A stretch of 50,696 bases of DNA from Streptomyces tropicalis (GTDB lineage: Bacteria; Actinomycetota; Actinomycetes; Streptomycetales; Streptomycetaceae), in NCBI RefSeq assembly GCF_029269835.1, contig NZ_JARJBB010000027.1, positions 1 to 50,696 on the forward strand. The letters are read 5' to 3'. Below are positions 1 to 8,394 of this stretch, one piece after another; position 1 is the first letter of the stretch; each line of letters opens with the position of its first letter. Under the pieces are notes generated by a model. That model made no database searches and was not told where the DNA came from. It was given only the letters and a program-made list of their open reading frames with translations. The translations under genes and the position numbers were made by a program.

Positions 1-195
1 GCACCCCGACGCCGTCAGCTCCGCGATCTGCTGCAACGTCGCACCCACGTCCGACGTCCGCGTCGTCGTCATCGACTGCACCGACACCGGCGCATCCCCA
101 CCCACCGCCACCGACCCGACCTGGATCTGCCGGCTCTTGCGGCGCTCGGCGAGCTTGGTCGGAACGGACGGCATGCCGAGAGAAATCGCAGTCAT
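1..195 (-). CDS. ispG: 4-hydroxy-3-methylbut-2-enyl diphosphate synthase (flavodoxin/ferredoxin-dependent), 5' part only
   Basis: Only the first 65 codons lie in the window; the gene runs off the left edge. The visible N-terminus carries the GcpE/IspG opening, with RQIQVGSVAVGGDAPVSVQS followed by MTTT and then a QQIAEL segment. The enzyme is an iron-sulphur protein that converts MEcPP to HMBPP in the cytoplasmic MEP isoprenoid pathway. It lies downstream of dxr and an RseP-type protease, the usual actinobacterial order. A strong hairpin between it and rseP suggests it also has its own promoter in the 168-base gap. The ATG at 195 is chosen because the family sequence begins there; the ribosome site upstream is weak. 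Identity is confident; the 3' end is unseen. Confidence 0.93.
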   Translation of the reverse strand, partial: MTAISLGMPSVPTKLAERRKSRQIQVGSVAVGGDAPVSVQSMTTTRTSDVGATLQQIAELTASGC

Positions 196-318
196 CTGCT
201 GTGCAACCCCAAGTCGTGGATCAAGGTCCGGCCCCGTCAGCGGCGGGCTCCAGGCTTCGAGATTACGGCACCGGTGCGCGCCGGAGCACATCCCACCCGG
301 CAAACCCACTCGATGGAA

Positions 319-348
319 GGCGGCCGGGCGGAGGTCCGCCCGGCCGCC
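319..348 (-). terminator. Hairpin terminator between rseP and ispG
   Basis: A perfect inverted repeat has 14-base arms (319-332 and 335-348) and a very tight turn. It lies 16 bases beyond the rseP stop in the minus-strand direction. There is no U-tract, as is common for Streptomyces terminators. It would reduce read-through from dxr-rseP into ispG. The rest of the 196-363 gap shows no other recognisable feature. Confidence 0.6.
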
Positions 349-363
349 CTGAACAGCGGGTGA

Positions 364-1668
364 CTAGGAGATTTTCACCGGATTGACGACGTCCGCGATG
401 AGCACGAGGATCGTGAAGCAGATGAAGATCCCGGCCACCACGTAGGCCACCGGCATCAGCTTCGCCACGTCGAACGGACCCGGGTCCGGGCGGCGCAGCA
501 CCCGCGCCAGGCTGCGGCGCAGGGACTCCCACAGCGCGCCCGCGATGTGACCGCCGTCGAGCGGGAGCAGCGGGAGCATGTTGAAGAGGAACAGGGAGAG
601 GTTGAAGCCGGCCACCAGCATCAGGGCCATGGCCAGCTGCTGGGTGGGCGGGATGTCCAGGGTGAAGATCTCGCCGCCGACGCGGGCCGCGCCGACCACG
701 CCCATCGGGGAGTCGGGCTGGCGGGGGGCGCCGTCGAAGGCCGCGTTCCACAGGGCGGGGATCTTGCCCGGCAGGCTCGCGATGGAGTCGACGGCCTCGC
801 CGATGCGGTCGCCCATCCAGGCCGTGGACTGTCCGAAGTCCTGGCGGACGATGCCGGTGGCGGCGCTGAAGCCGAGGAAGCCGGCGGTGACGTACTGGCC
901 CTGGACGATCTGGCCGTGGGCGTCCTTCCTGGCGACCTGGTTGGTGGCGATCTTCGCGTGCAGGGTGACGTCCTGGCCCTTGCGGTCGACGACGATCGGC
1001 ACCTCCTTGCCGGGGGTGGAGCGGATCAGGTCGGACAGCCGGTTCCAGTCGTCGGTGGCGACCCCGTCGAAGGAGACGATCCGGTCGCCCGGCTTCAGGC
1101 CCGCGGCCGCGGCCGGCGAGGCGGCGTCGGACTTCTTGCAGGTGTCGCGGTTCTGGCTCTGTGCGATGACGCACTGGGAGACCGAGCTGACCGTGGTCGT
1201 CTGCTGGGAGATGCCGAAGCCCATGAGGACCGTGAGGAACAGCGCGACGGCGAGGACCAGGTTCATGAAGGGGCCCGCGAACATCACGATGACCCGCTTC
1301 CACGGGGACCGGGTGTAGAAGAGGCGGCTCTCGTCGCCGGGCTCCAGCTCCTCGAAGGCCGCCGAGCGGGCGTCCTCGATCATGCCGCGCCAGGGCGAGG
1401 TGGAGCGCGCCTCGATCCGGCCGTCCGGACCGGGCGGGAACATGCCGATCATGCGGATGTAGCCGCCGAAGGGGATGGCCTTGACGCCGTACTCCGTCTC
1501 GCCCTTCCTCCGCGACCAGACGGTCGGGCCGAAGCCGACCATGTACTGCGGGACGCGGATGCCGAAGAGCTTGGCGGTGGAGAGGTGACCCAGCTCGTGC
1601 CACGCGATGGAGACCAGCAGGCCGACCGCGAAGACGACTATGCCGAGGATCATCATCAGGGACGTCAT
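364..1668 (-). CDS. rseP: RseP-like site-2 zinc metalloprotease (M50 family)
   Basis: A 434-residue integral membrane protease that cleaves transmembrane substrates, typically anti-sigma factors or signal-peptide remnants. The first membrane helix carries the zinc motif HELGH at residues 24-28. One PDZ domain follows in the middle (AAAGLKPGDRIVSFDG). A late helix carries NMLPLLPLDGGHI, which supplies the third metal ligand aspartate. Its length fits the family. The ATG at 1668 overlaps the dxr stop as ATGA, so translation is probably coupled to dxr. An upstream in-frame extension into dxr is rejected because it lacks family character. Substrates in this organism cannot be told from sequence. 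Confidence 0.93.
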   Translation of the reverse strand: MTSLMMILGIVVFAVGLLVSIAWHELGHLSTAKLFGIRVPQYMVGFGPTVWSRRKGETEYGVKAIPFGGYIRMIGMFPPGPDGRIEARSTSPWRGMIEDARSAAFEELEPGDESRLFYTRSPWKRVIVMFAGPFMNLVLAVALFLTVLMGFGISQQTTTVSSVSQCVIAQSQNRDTCKKSDAASPAAAAGLKPGDRIVSFDGVATDDWNRLSDLIRSTPGKEVPIVVDRKGQDVTLHAKIATNQVARKDAHGQIVQGQYVTAGFLGFSAATGIVRQDFGQSTAWMGDRIGEAVDSIASLPGKIPALWNAAFDGAPRQPDSPMGVVGAARVGGEIFTLDIPPTQQLAMALMLVAGFNLSLFLFNMLPLLPLDGGHIAGALWESLRRSLARVLRRPDPGPFDVAKLMPVAYVVAGIFICFTILVLIADVVNPVKIS

Positions 1669-2924
1669 GCACGCGCCTCCGCGGTCGTCTGCGCCGTAAG
1701 TTCGCGGGCCCGGGCCCGCGCCCAGGTCTCCGCTTCGAGGACGTCCGGCACGGTGAGAGAAGTTCCCGTGCCGGGGGTGCCGTGCTCCTCGACCACCCGG
1801 GTCACGGTGTCCATGATCCCGTCGAACGGCAGCGCGCCGCGCAGGAACGCGTCGACGCACTCCTCGTTGGCCGCGTTGAAGACCGCCGGGGCGGTGCCGC
1901 CGAGACCGCCCACGTGCCGGGCCAGGCCGACGGAGGGGAACGCGTCGGTGTCGAGGGGGAAGAACTCCCAGGTCGAGGCGGTGCTCCAGTCGAAGGCGGG
2001 GGCTGCGTCGGGGACGCGTTCGGGCCAGCCGAGACCGATGGCGATGGGCCCGCGCATGTCGGGGGGCGTCGCCTGGGCGAGTGTGGATCCGTCGGTGAAC
2101 TCAACCATCGAGTGGACATACGACTGCGGATGCACGACCACCTCAATGCGGTCGAAGGGAATGTCGTAGAGAAGGTGCGCCTCGATGACCTCCAGCCCCT
2201 TGTTGACGAGGGTGGCGGAGTTGATCGTGATCACCGGGCCCATGGCCCAGGTGGGGTGGGCGAGGGCGTCCTCGACGGTGACGTCCGCCAGCTCCGCCTT
2301 CGACCGGCCGCGGAAGGGGCCGCCGGAGGCGGTGACGACGAGCTTGCGGACGTCGGCACGGGTCCCGACGGCCAGCGCCTGGAAGAGGGCGGCGTGCTCG
2401 GAGTCGACGGGGATGATCTGGCCCGGCTTGGCGAGCGCCTTGACCAGCGGGCCGCCCACGATGAGCGACTCCTTGTTGGCGAGCGCGAGGGTGCGGCCCG
2501 CCTCCAGGGCGGCGAGGGTCGGGGCGAGGCCGATGGAGCCGGTGATGCCGTTGAGGACGGTGTGGCCGTCGGACGCGGCGAGCCCGGCGGCCGCGTCCGC
2601 TCCGGCGAGGATCTCGGGGAGCGGCTCGGAGGTGCCGTACTGCACGGTCAGGGCCTCGCGCAGGGCCGGCACGACGTCCTCGCGCGCGACGGCGACGGTC
2701 CGCACGCGGAGCCGGTACGCCTGCTCGGCGAGGAGGCCGACCCGTCCGCCGTTGGCGGAGAGCCCGGTGACCCGGAAGCGGTCCGGGTTGCGCAGCACGA
2801 GGTCGATGGCCTGGGTGCCGATGGACCCGGTGGAGCCGAGGACCACCACGTCCTTCGGCCCGTCGCCGGCGACGGGGTCGAAGACGAGGTGCGGGTCGGC
2901 GAGAGGGGCTGGACTGTCGCTCAT
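1665..2924 (-). CDS. dxr: 1-deoxy-D-xylulose 5-phosphate reductoisomerase
   Basis: A 419-residue cytoplasmic NADPH-dependent enzyme that converts DXP to MEP, the committed step of the MEP isoprenoid pathway. The nucleotide-binding motif VVLGSTGSIGTQAIDL sits near residue 27. The family core follows: LALANKESLIVGG, then IIPVDSEHAALFQ, and later HPTWAMGPVITINSATLVNKG. The start ATG at 2924 has a GGAGGG tract almost touching it, which is unusually close, but the next codons match the expected N-terminus. It is the first gene of a dxr-rseP unit joined by an ATGA overlap. The 192-base region upstream must hold its promoter, but no clear -35/-10 pair was seen. Confidence 0.95.
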   Translation of the reverse strand: MSDSPAPLADPHLVFDPVAGDGPKDVVVLGSTGSIGTQAIDLVLRNPDRFRVTGLSANGGRVGLLAEQAYRLRVRTVAVAREDVVPALREALTVQYGTSEPLPEILAGADAAAGLAASDGHTVLNGITGSIGLAPTLAALEAGRTLALANKESLIVGGPLVKALAKPGQIIPVDSEHAALFQALAVGTRADVRKLVVTASGGPFRGRSKAELADVTVEDALAHPTWAMGPVITINSATLVNKGLEVIEAHLLYDIPFDRIEVVVHPQSYVHSMVEFTDGSTLAQATPPDMRGPIAIGLGWPERVPDAAPAFDWSTASTWEFFPLDTDAFPSVGLARHVGGLGGTAPAVFNAANEECVDAFLRGALPFDGIMDTVTRVVEEHGTPGTGTSLTVPDVLEAETWARARARELTAQTTAEARA

Positions 2925-3072
2925 CCCTCCATTGTTGCCGCAACCGCGGCCGGGAAGGACAGCACGTCCCCCGGGAGGGTGCCCCGCGGGGCGCCCACGG
3001 GCGGCGGCGGGGCCGCGTCCGCCGGGGGCGGGGCGATCAGGAGTGCGGCCGGGATGGGCCGGTCCGGGGTGA

Positions 3073-3112
3073 CGCCGGCCGGGCGCGAGGCGTGCTCGCG
3101 TCCCGGCCGGCG
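3073..3112 (-). terminator. Hairpin terminator after acyl-CoA dehydrogenase gene
   Basis: Arms of 17 and 18 bases pair with a single bulged base around a five-base loop, ending four bases past the stop of the 3117-5057 gene. It separates that gene from dxr on the same strand. Confidence 0.65.
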
Positions 3113-3116
3113 GCGG

Positions 3117-5057
3117 TCACCGGACGGGCCGGTGCATGTTCTCCCTGCGGCTTTCGCCCGGTGACGTGTCCGCGATCCACGGGCCGTCGTCGGAGGGGTC
3201 GATCACGCCTTCCTCCAGCCAGGTGTAGGCGCCGCCGAGGACGCCCTTGACGACCTTGCGGTCGAGGTCGTCGGTGTTGGTCCACAGGCGGTCGAAGAGT
3301 TCCGCCACCCGGATGCGGGACTGCCGGCAGAAGGCGTCGGCGAGCTGGTAGGCCTCGCGGCCGTGGTCGCCCTGGCTGCGCAGCAGCTCGGCGCGCACAC
3401 AGGCCGCGCTCATCGCGAACAGCTCGGCTCCGATGTCGACGATCCGGCCGAGGAAGCCCTGTTTGGTCTCCATCCGGCCCTGCCAGCGGGACATGGCGTA
3501 GAAGGTGGAGCGGGCGAGTTTGCGGGAGTGCCGTTCGACGTGGCGCAGGTGCGTCGAGAGGTCGACGTGGCCCGCCGGGTGGAACTCGGCGTACGAGCGC
3601 GGGAGCTGGCCCGGCCCGGCGACGAGCTTCGGCAGCCATTTGGCGTAGAAGACGCCGGCGTTGGCGCCCGCCCTCGCCTTGTCGGACAGGGACTTGTCGG
3701 GGTCGATGAGGTCGCCGGCGACCGACAGGTGGGCGTCGACGGCCTCCCGCGCGATCAGCAGGTGCATGATCTCGGTGGAGCCCTCGAAGATGCGGTTGAT
3801 GCGCAGGTCGCGCAGCATCTGCTCGGCCGGGACCGCGCGTTCGCCGCGGGCGGCGAGGGACGCGGCGGTCTCGTAGCCGCGGCCGCCGCGGATCTGGACC
3901 AGTTCGTCGGCCATCCTCCAGGCCATCTCCGAGCCGTAGAGCTTGGCGAGGGCGGCCTCGATGCGGATGTCGTTGCGCTGCTCGTCGGCCATCTGCGACG
4001 ACAGGTCGAGGACGGCCTCCAGGGCGAAGGTGGTGGCCGCGATGAAGGAGATCTTCGAGCCGACCGCCTCGTGCAGCGCGACGGGCCGGCCCCACTGCTC
4101 GCGGACCGCGGACCACTCGCGGGCGATCTTCAGGCACCACTTGCCGGCCCCGGCGCACATCGCGGGCAGCGACAGCCGCCCGGTGTTCAGGGTGGTCAGG
4201 GCGATCTTCAGGCCCTGGCCCTCGGCGCCGATGCGGTGGGCGGCGGAGACGCGGACCCGGTGGAAGCGGGTGACGCCGTTCTCGATGCCGCGCAGGCCCA
4301 TGAAGGAGTTGCGGTTCTCGACGGTGACGCCCTCGGAGGCCGCCTCGACGACGAACGCGGTGATGCCGCCGGGGTGGCCCTCGGACTTCGGGACCCGGGC
4401 CATGACGACGAGCAGGTCGGCCACCACGCCGTTGGTGGTCCACAGCTTGACCCCGTCGAGGACGTAGTCGTCCCCGTCCGGGACCGCGGTGGTCGCCAGG
4501 CGCGCCGGGTCCGAGCCCACGTCCGGCTCGGTGAGCAGGAAGGCGGAGATGTCGGTGCGGGCGCAGCGGGGCAGGAAAATGTCCTTCTGCTCCTGGGTGC
4601 CGAAGATCTTCAGCGGCTGCGGCACGCCGATCGACTGGTGCGCGGAGAGCAGCGCGCCGATCGCGGGGCTCGCCGAGCCGGCCAGGGCGAGGGCCTTGTT
4701 GTAGTAGACCTGGGTGAGGCCGAGGCCGCCGTACTTGGTGTCGATCTTCATGCCGAGGGCGCCGAGCTCCTTGAGCCCGGTGATGACGTCGTCGGGGATC
4801 CGCGCGTCGCGCTCGATCCGCGCCGCGTCGACCTTCGTCTCGCAGAAGTCGCGCAGCTTGGCCAGGAACTCCTCGCCGCGCTGGACGTCGTCGTCGGCGG
4901 GAAGCGGGTGCGGATGCACCAGGTCGAGTCGGAGGCGGCCGAGGAACAGCTCCTTGGCGAAGCTGGGCTTGCGCCAGTCCTGTTCCCGGGCGGCCTCCGC
5001 CACCTGGCGGGCCTCACGTTCGGTGACGGTCGGCCGTTTGGTCGGTGGTGCGGACAT
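3117..5057 (-). CDS. Acyl-CoA dehydrogenase family protein with C-terminal extension
   Basis: A 646-residue flavoprotein that probably catalyses alpha,beta-dehydrogenation of a fatty acyl-CoA in beta-oxidation. Family motifs are AFLLTEPDVGSDPA (FAD/substrate loop), LWTTNGVVADLLVVMARV, and RDLRINRIFEGSTEIMHLLI near residue 430. The last is the segment after which ordinary acyl-CoA dehydrogenases end. About 200 further residues follow, as in VLCAD-type or mycobacterial long forms. The ATG at 5057 is preferred over the GTG at 5066 because GAGGTGA lies five bases before it. A terminator follows. Upstream is a palindrome resembling a TetR-type operator. Substrate chain length is unknown. Confidence 0.88.
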   Translation of the reverse strand: MSAPPTKRPTVTEREARQVAEAAREQDWRKPSFAKELFLGRLRLDLVHPHPLPADDDVQRGEEFLAKLRDFCETKVDAARIERDARIPDDVITGLKELGALGMKIDTKYGGLGLTQVYYNKALALAGSASPAIGALLSAHQSIGVPQPLKIFGTQEQKDIFLPRCARTDISAFLLTEPDVGSDPARLATTAVPDGDDYVLDGVKLWTTNGVVADLLVVMARVPKSEGHPGGITAFVVEAASEGVTVENRNSFMGLRGIENGVTRFHRVRVSAAHRIGAEGQGLKIALTTLNTGRLSLPAMCAGAGKWCLKIAREWSAVREQWGRPVALHEAVGSKISFIAATTFALEAVLDLSSQMADEQRNDIRIEAALAKLYGSEMAWRMADELVQIRGGRGYETAASLAARGERAVPAEQMLRDLRINRIFEGSTEIMHLLIAREAVDAHLSVAGDLIDPDKSLSDKARAGANAGVFYAKWLPKLVAGPGQLPRSYAEFHPAGHVDLSTHLRHVERHSRKLARSTFYAMSRWQGRMETKQGFLGRIVDIGAELFAMSAACVRAELLRSQGDHGREAYQLADAFCRQSRIRVAELFDRLWTNTDDLDRKVVKGVLGGAYTWLEEGVIDPSDDGPWIADTSPGESRRENMHRPVR

Positions 5058-5094
5058 GAGGCTCACCTCGCCGCGAAGAGGGATCTGTGGGCAG

Positions 5095-5124
5095 TACGTT
5101 ACCGATCGGTGCTACTGGAACGTA
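5095..5124. promoter_or_regulatory. Operator-like nested inverted repeats upstream of acyl-CoA dehydrogenase
   Basis: The 10-base palindrome ACCGATCGGT (5101-5110) lies beside a wider repeat TACGTT (5095-5100) / AACGTA (5119-5124), 38 bases upstream of the start codon. Lipid-catabolic genes are often controlled by TetR-family repressors at such sites. The repressor is not in the window, so this is inference from symmetry and position. Confidence 0.35.
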
Positions 5125-5303
5125 TGTACCCGATACCGGGCGCACCCACCACCCCTCGCGCACGAGCCGGAGCGACCCGCCGCCTGTTTCGGTGCGGTTT
5201 CACCCGGCATCACGTGTCCGGAGCGTGAAGGCACGATGTGAACTCCTTCACCGAATTCCTATGAATTTCTCGAAAACGGCGGTCGATGCAGACCGATGTG
5301 TCG

Positions 5304-5323
5304 TAGGGTCCTCGATCACTTGG
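5304..5323 (+). promoter_or_regulatory. Candidate promoter -10 region of the sugar transferase gene
   Basis: TAGGGT at 5304-5309 is followed by CCTC and GATCACT. Similar TARGGT plus GATCRCT combinations precede two other genes of the island on the opposite strand (near 14369 and 20138). No good -35 is seen, so this is tentative. Confidence 0.3.
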
Positions 5324-5393
5324 GCGCATCCGCTCGGTGGGGAGCGGCAGGACGCGGATGGGCCCGTGACCGCGACGTATGGCTGGGGGGCAC

Positions 5394-7040
5394 ATGCGGG
5401 ATGTCGGCGTGTCCGAGTCCGCCGGAGAACCGGGAGCGAGGACGCCCGGGAACGGGACCGGGGTGACGCGTGTGACACGCGTGACGGGGGCGACGGAGGA
5501 AACGATTCGGCGGGCGGGAGGCCCGGCGCCGGGCGCCGCGGAGGGCCCCGGGGGGCCCGTGCCGGACCGGTCCCGGAGGGCGCTCCGCGTCCGGTCCGGG
5601 AACCGGATCCGCCCGGGGGGCCGAACGGGTGACGGCAAGGCCCGCTGGTACGGGCCGCTGACGGTGCTGACCGACACCTGCGGCATCGGCATCCCGCTCG
5701 CCGCGGCGCTCGCCGCCGACGGCCGGGAGGTGCCGCTCGCGGGCGGCCTGGCCGGCGCGGGCGCCTGGACGGCCATCCGGGCGCTGCGGCGCCGCTACGC
5801 CGCCCAGCGGCTCGGGGAGTCGTGGGGCGTGCTGGCCGCGTTACGGGACTGGGTGCTGCTGGCCGGGCTGCTCGCGCTGGCCCTGACCCTCTCGGACGCG
5901 CAGGGCGGGCCGCGGCCCACCCTGGCACTGGCCGCGCTGACCCCGGGCCTGTTGCTCAGCGCGACGGTCGCGCCGATGACCAGGCTGCACCTGAACCGGC
6001 AGCGGCGGGAGGCACGGGCCGTCCGCAGGGCCCTGGTGGTGGGCGAGCCGGCCGCCGTGGACCACGTGGTGGGGCGGCTGGCCGCCCGCACGGACCACGC
6101 CTACGTGGTCGTGGGGGCGGTGCCCGTGGGCCTCCAGTCCCTCCAGTGCGGCATGCCGGTCGCGGGGCGGCTCCCGGCCGCGGGCGCGGACCGCGGCCGG
6201 GACGCGGACGCCGTGCTGCGGGCCGTGGCGGACTCCGGGGCCGACGTGGCCCTGGTGGCGCCGGGGCTGCGGATGACCGGCGAGCGGCTGCGGCAGGTGA
6301 TCTGGGCGCTGCACGGGGCCGGGCTGCAGCTGGCGGTGGTGCCGGGGCTGACGGAGGTCGCCGAGGCGCGGGTGCGGCCGACCACGGCCGCCGGGCTGAC
6401 GGTGCTTCAGGTAGCGCCGCCGGCGCAGCAGTTCGGGCAGCCCTGGCTGAAGTCACTGGCGGACCGGCTCGGCGCCGCCCTCGGGCTCCTGGTCCTGGCC
6501 CCGCTGTTCGGGGTGCTGGCGCTGGCCGTGCGGGGCACCTCGCCGGGGCCGGTGTTCCATCGGCAGACCCGGTGCGGGCTGCGCGGAACCCCGTTCACCA
6601 TGTGGAAGTTCCGCACCATGGTCGCCGACGCGGAGGCCCGCCGGGCCGAGCTCGCGCGCTCCGGGGCCAACCAGCACGACGGGCACATGTTCAAGATGCG
6701 CCGCGACCCGCGCGTCACCCCGCTCGGCGCCGTGCTGCGCCGTCTCTCCCTGGACGAGCTTCCACAGCTCCTCAACGTCCTCAGGGGTGACATGTCCCTG
6801 ATCGGACCACGCCCGCCGCTGCCCGACGAGGTGGCCCACTACAGCCCGACCGAGCTGCGGCGGCTGGCGGTCAGGCCGGGCATGACCGGGCTGTGGCAGG
6901 TCAGCGGGCGCTCGGACCTGTCGTGGGACGAGACGGTCGCGCTCGACCTCTGGTACGTCGACAACTGGTCCGTCGCCACGGACGTGGAGATCATGACCCG
7001 GACCCTGCGCGCCGTCGTCGACGGCCGCGGGGCGTACTGA
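5394..7040 (+). CDS. Polyprenyl-phosphate sugar-1-phosphate transferase starting exopolysaccharide synthesis
   Basis: A 548-residue membrane enzyme of the WbaP/WcaJ type that loads the first sugar phosphate onto undecaprenyl phosphate. About 85 disordered residues come first, then four hydrophobic helices (about 88-195) and a Rossmann-like middle domain. The C-terminal bacterial sugar transferase domain (about 355-545) carries TMWKFRTM, DELPQLLNVLRGDMSLIGPR and PGMTGLWQVSGRS. The ATG at 5394 is chosen because a GGGGGG ribosome site lies four bases upstream. Codon 150 (5841-5843) is TTA, read by the bldA tRNA in Streptomyces, so production may be tied to development. Early codons contain overlapping TGAC-N4-GTGA repeats. 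Confidence 0.9.
   Translation: MRDVGVSESAGEPGARTPGNGTGVTRVTRVTGATEETIRRAGGPAPGAAEGPGGPVPDRSRRALRVRSGNRIRPGGRTGDGKARWYGPLTVLTDTCGIGIPLAAALAADGREVPLAGGLAGAGAWTAIRALRRRYAAQRLGESWGVLAALRDWVLLAGLLALALTLSDAQGGPRPTLALAALTPGLLLSATVAPMTRLHLNRQRREARAVRRALVVGEPAAVDHVVGRLAARTDHAYVVVGAVPVGLQSLQCGMPVAGRLPAAGADRGRDADAVLRAVADSGADVALVAPGLRMTGERLRQVIWALHGAGLQLAVVPGLTEVAEARVRPTTAAGLTVLQVAPPAQQFGQPWLKSLADRLGAALGLLVLAPLFGVLALAVRGTSPGPVFHRQTRCGLRGTPFTMWKFRTMVADAEARRAELARSGANQHDGHMFKMRRDPRVTPLGAVLRRLSLDELPQLLNVLRGDMSLIGPRPPLPDEVAHYSPTELRRLAVRPGMTGLWQVSGRSDLSWDETVALDLWYVDNWSVATDVEIMTRTLRAVVDGRGAY
5464..5484. repeat. Overlapping TGAC-N4-GTGA inverted repeats inside the sugar transferase gene
   Basis: Two overlapping copies sit at 5464-5475 and 5473-5484, with a 7-base perfect inverted repeat ACGCGTG/CACGCGT at 5466-5482. 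They encode Val-Thr-Arg repeats in the disordered N-terminus. The half-sites resemble those of the developmental regulator BldD, although the usual spacing is five. Confidence 0.3.
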
Positions 7041-7425
7041 GGGGGCGCCGGTGCGCCGCCACCACCCCGGGCCGCCGCCTGCGCCCGGCGGGTGCCGACC
7101 CGCGCCCGCGAAGCCCTCCGTGCATGCGTCCGCGCCGCCGCGGATGTGCGCCCCTGCAGTGTGGCGCCCGGCCGGACCCGGCCCGGCGGCCGGTCCGCCG
7201 GGGACCGCCGCGGAACCGGCCCCGAGCCGGTGGGCCGCCGCCGCAGGGCCCGCGGCCGGACGCCTCCCGGGCCGACGGGCCGCCGACGGCCCCGCCCCGG
7301 ACGGACGGGCCCCCCGGGTCCGGGGCGCCGGGGGCCCGGCCCCGGGCGGACCGGCCCGCGGCCGGCGGGCCGTCGGGGCGCGGCCGGCAGGGCGGGCCCG
7401 GGACCGGACGGCCGGGCCGGGGGCG
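7041..7425. other. Extremely GC-rich convergent gap without a gene
   Basis: These 385 bases separate the ends of two converging genes. Sequence is almost all G and C with repetitive CCG/GGC words. Open frames on both strands are only the product of missing stop codons: Pro/Arg/Gly/Ala-rich, with no family motif. A short hairpin (7044-7057) directly follows the sugar transferase stop and could terminate it. No other supportable feature. Confidence 0.6.
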
Positions 7426-8394
7426 TCAGGGGGTGGGACGGGAGCGCCACCATGCGTACGTGGCGGCGATGCCGTCCCGCAGCGGGACGGCCGGCTTGAA
7501 GCCGAGGCCGGTCAGGCGGGAGACGTCCAGCAGCTTGCGCGGGGTGCCGTCGGGCTTGCCGGTGTCCCAGGCGATCTCGCCCCGGTAGTCCGTCACCTCA
7601 CGGACGAGGGAGGCCAGTTCGCTGATCGGGAGGTCCTCGCCGCAGCCGATGTTGACGGGGGCGTCGCCGTCGTAGCGCTCCAGGAGCAGCGCGCAGGCCG
7701 CGGCCACGTCGTCGACGTGGAGGAACTCCCGGCGGGGCGTGCCCGTGCCCCACAGCACCACCCGGGGCGCGCCCGACTCGCGGGCCTCGTGGAAGCGGCG
7801 GATCAGCGCGGGCAGCACGTGCGAGGTGGCGAGGTCGAAGTTGTCGCCGGGACCGTACAGGTTGGTCGGCATGGCGCTGATGTAGGCGGCGCCGTACTGG
7901 CGGCGGTAGGACTGGACCTGGGTGATGCCCGCGATCTTGGCGATGGCGTAGGCCTCGTTGGTCGGCTCCAGGGGGCCGGTGAGCAGCGCCTCCTCGCGGA
8001 TCGGCTGCTCGGCGAGCTTCGGGTAGATGCAGGACGAGCCGAGGAACAGCAGGCGCGGCACCCCGGCGGCGTACGCGCCGGCGATCACGCCGAGCTGTAT
8101 CCGGAGGTTGTCCTCCAGGAACTGCACCGGAGAGGTGCTGTTGGCCATGATGCCGCCCACCCTGGCGGCGGCCAGCACGACGGCGTCCGGCCGGACGTCG
8201 CACAGGAATGCCTCGGTCCGCGCGGCGTCGCGCAGGTCGAGCTGCTCCCGGCCGCGGGTGACGACCTCGTGTCCGTCGGCCGCGAGCCGGCGGGCCACCG
8301 CGGACCCGACCAGGCCGCGGTGACCGGCGACGAACACGCGCGCCGCGCGCGGGAGCAGCGGGGACGTGGGCTGGGGCGAAGCGTCAGCAGTCAT
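7426..8394 (-). CDS. fcl: GDP-L-fucose synthase (GDP-4-keto-6-deoxymannose epimerase/reductase)
   Basis: A 322-residue short-chain dehydrogenase-type enzyme that turns GDP-4-keto-6-deoxy-D-mannose, the Gmd product, into GDP-L-fucose using NADPH. The N-terminal nucleotide motif is VFVAGHRGLVGSAVARRL. The family block AARVGGIMANS follows, then FLGSSCIYPK and the catalytic YAIAK with EPTNEAYAIAKIAG. The C-terminus has the typical EFLHVDDVA segment and a GCGEDLPI motif. The ATG at 8394 starts the recognisable N-terminus. It is transcribed divergently from gmd across a 105-base shared promoter region, which fits joint control of the two GDP-fucose enzymes. Confidence 0.94.
   Translation of the reverse strand: MTADASPQPTSPLLPRAARVFVAGHRGLVGSAVARRLAADGHEVVTRGREQLDLRDAARTEAFLCDVRPDAVVLAAARVGGIMANSTSPVQFLEDNLRIQLGVIAGAYAAGVPRLLFLGSSCIYPKLAEQPIREEALLTGPLEPTNEAYAIAKIAGITQVQSYRRQYGAAYISAMPTNLYGPGDNFDLATSHVLPALIRRFHEARESGAPRVVLWGTGTPRREFLHVDDVAAACALLLERYDGDAPVNIGCGEDLPISELASLVREVTDYRGEIAWDTGKPDGTPRKLLDVSRLTGLGFKPAVPLRDGIAATYAWWRSRPTP

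Larger units (their letters stand above)
5058..5393. other. Divergent intergenic region between acyl-CoA dehydrogenase and the polysaccharide island
   Basis: These 336 bases contain no convincing gene; open frames here are non-family, low-complexity sequence. The left part holds the operator-like palindrome. The middle (about 5235-5290) is AT-richer. At 5304-5309 is TAGGGT, a plausible -10 for the rightward sugar transferase gene, giving a leader of roughly 80 bases. Confidence 0.5.

Noticed and set aside
263..1672. Long open frame overlapping the RseP gene
   Set aside because: Arg/Gly/Pro/His-rich translation with no family motif; it exists only because stops are rare in high-GC DNA. RseP in the other frame has complete motifs.
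547..2169. Long plus-strand open frame opposite rseP and dxr
   Set aside because: Antisense shadow of two certain genes, with low-complexity composition.
3363..5228. 621-codon plus-strand frame opposite the acyl-CoA dehydrogenase gene
   Set aside because: Antisense mirror of a gene with clear flavoenzyme motifs; translation is Gly/Asp/Val/Arg-rich without domains.
6839..7453. Possible gene in the GC-rich gap between sugar transferase and fcl
   Set aside because: Pro/Arg/Gly repeats only, overlaps both real genes, and no ribosome site or conserved segment.
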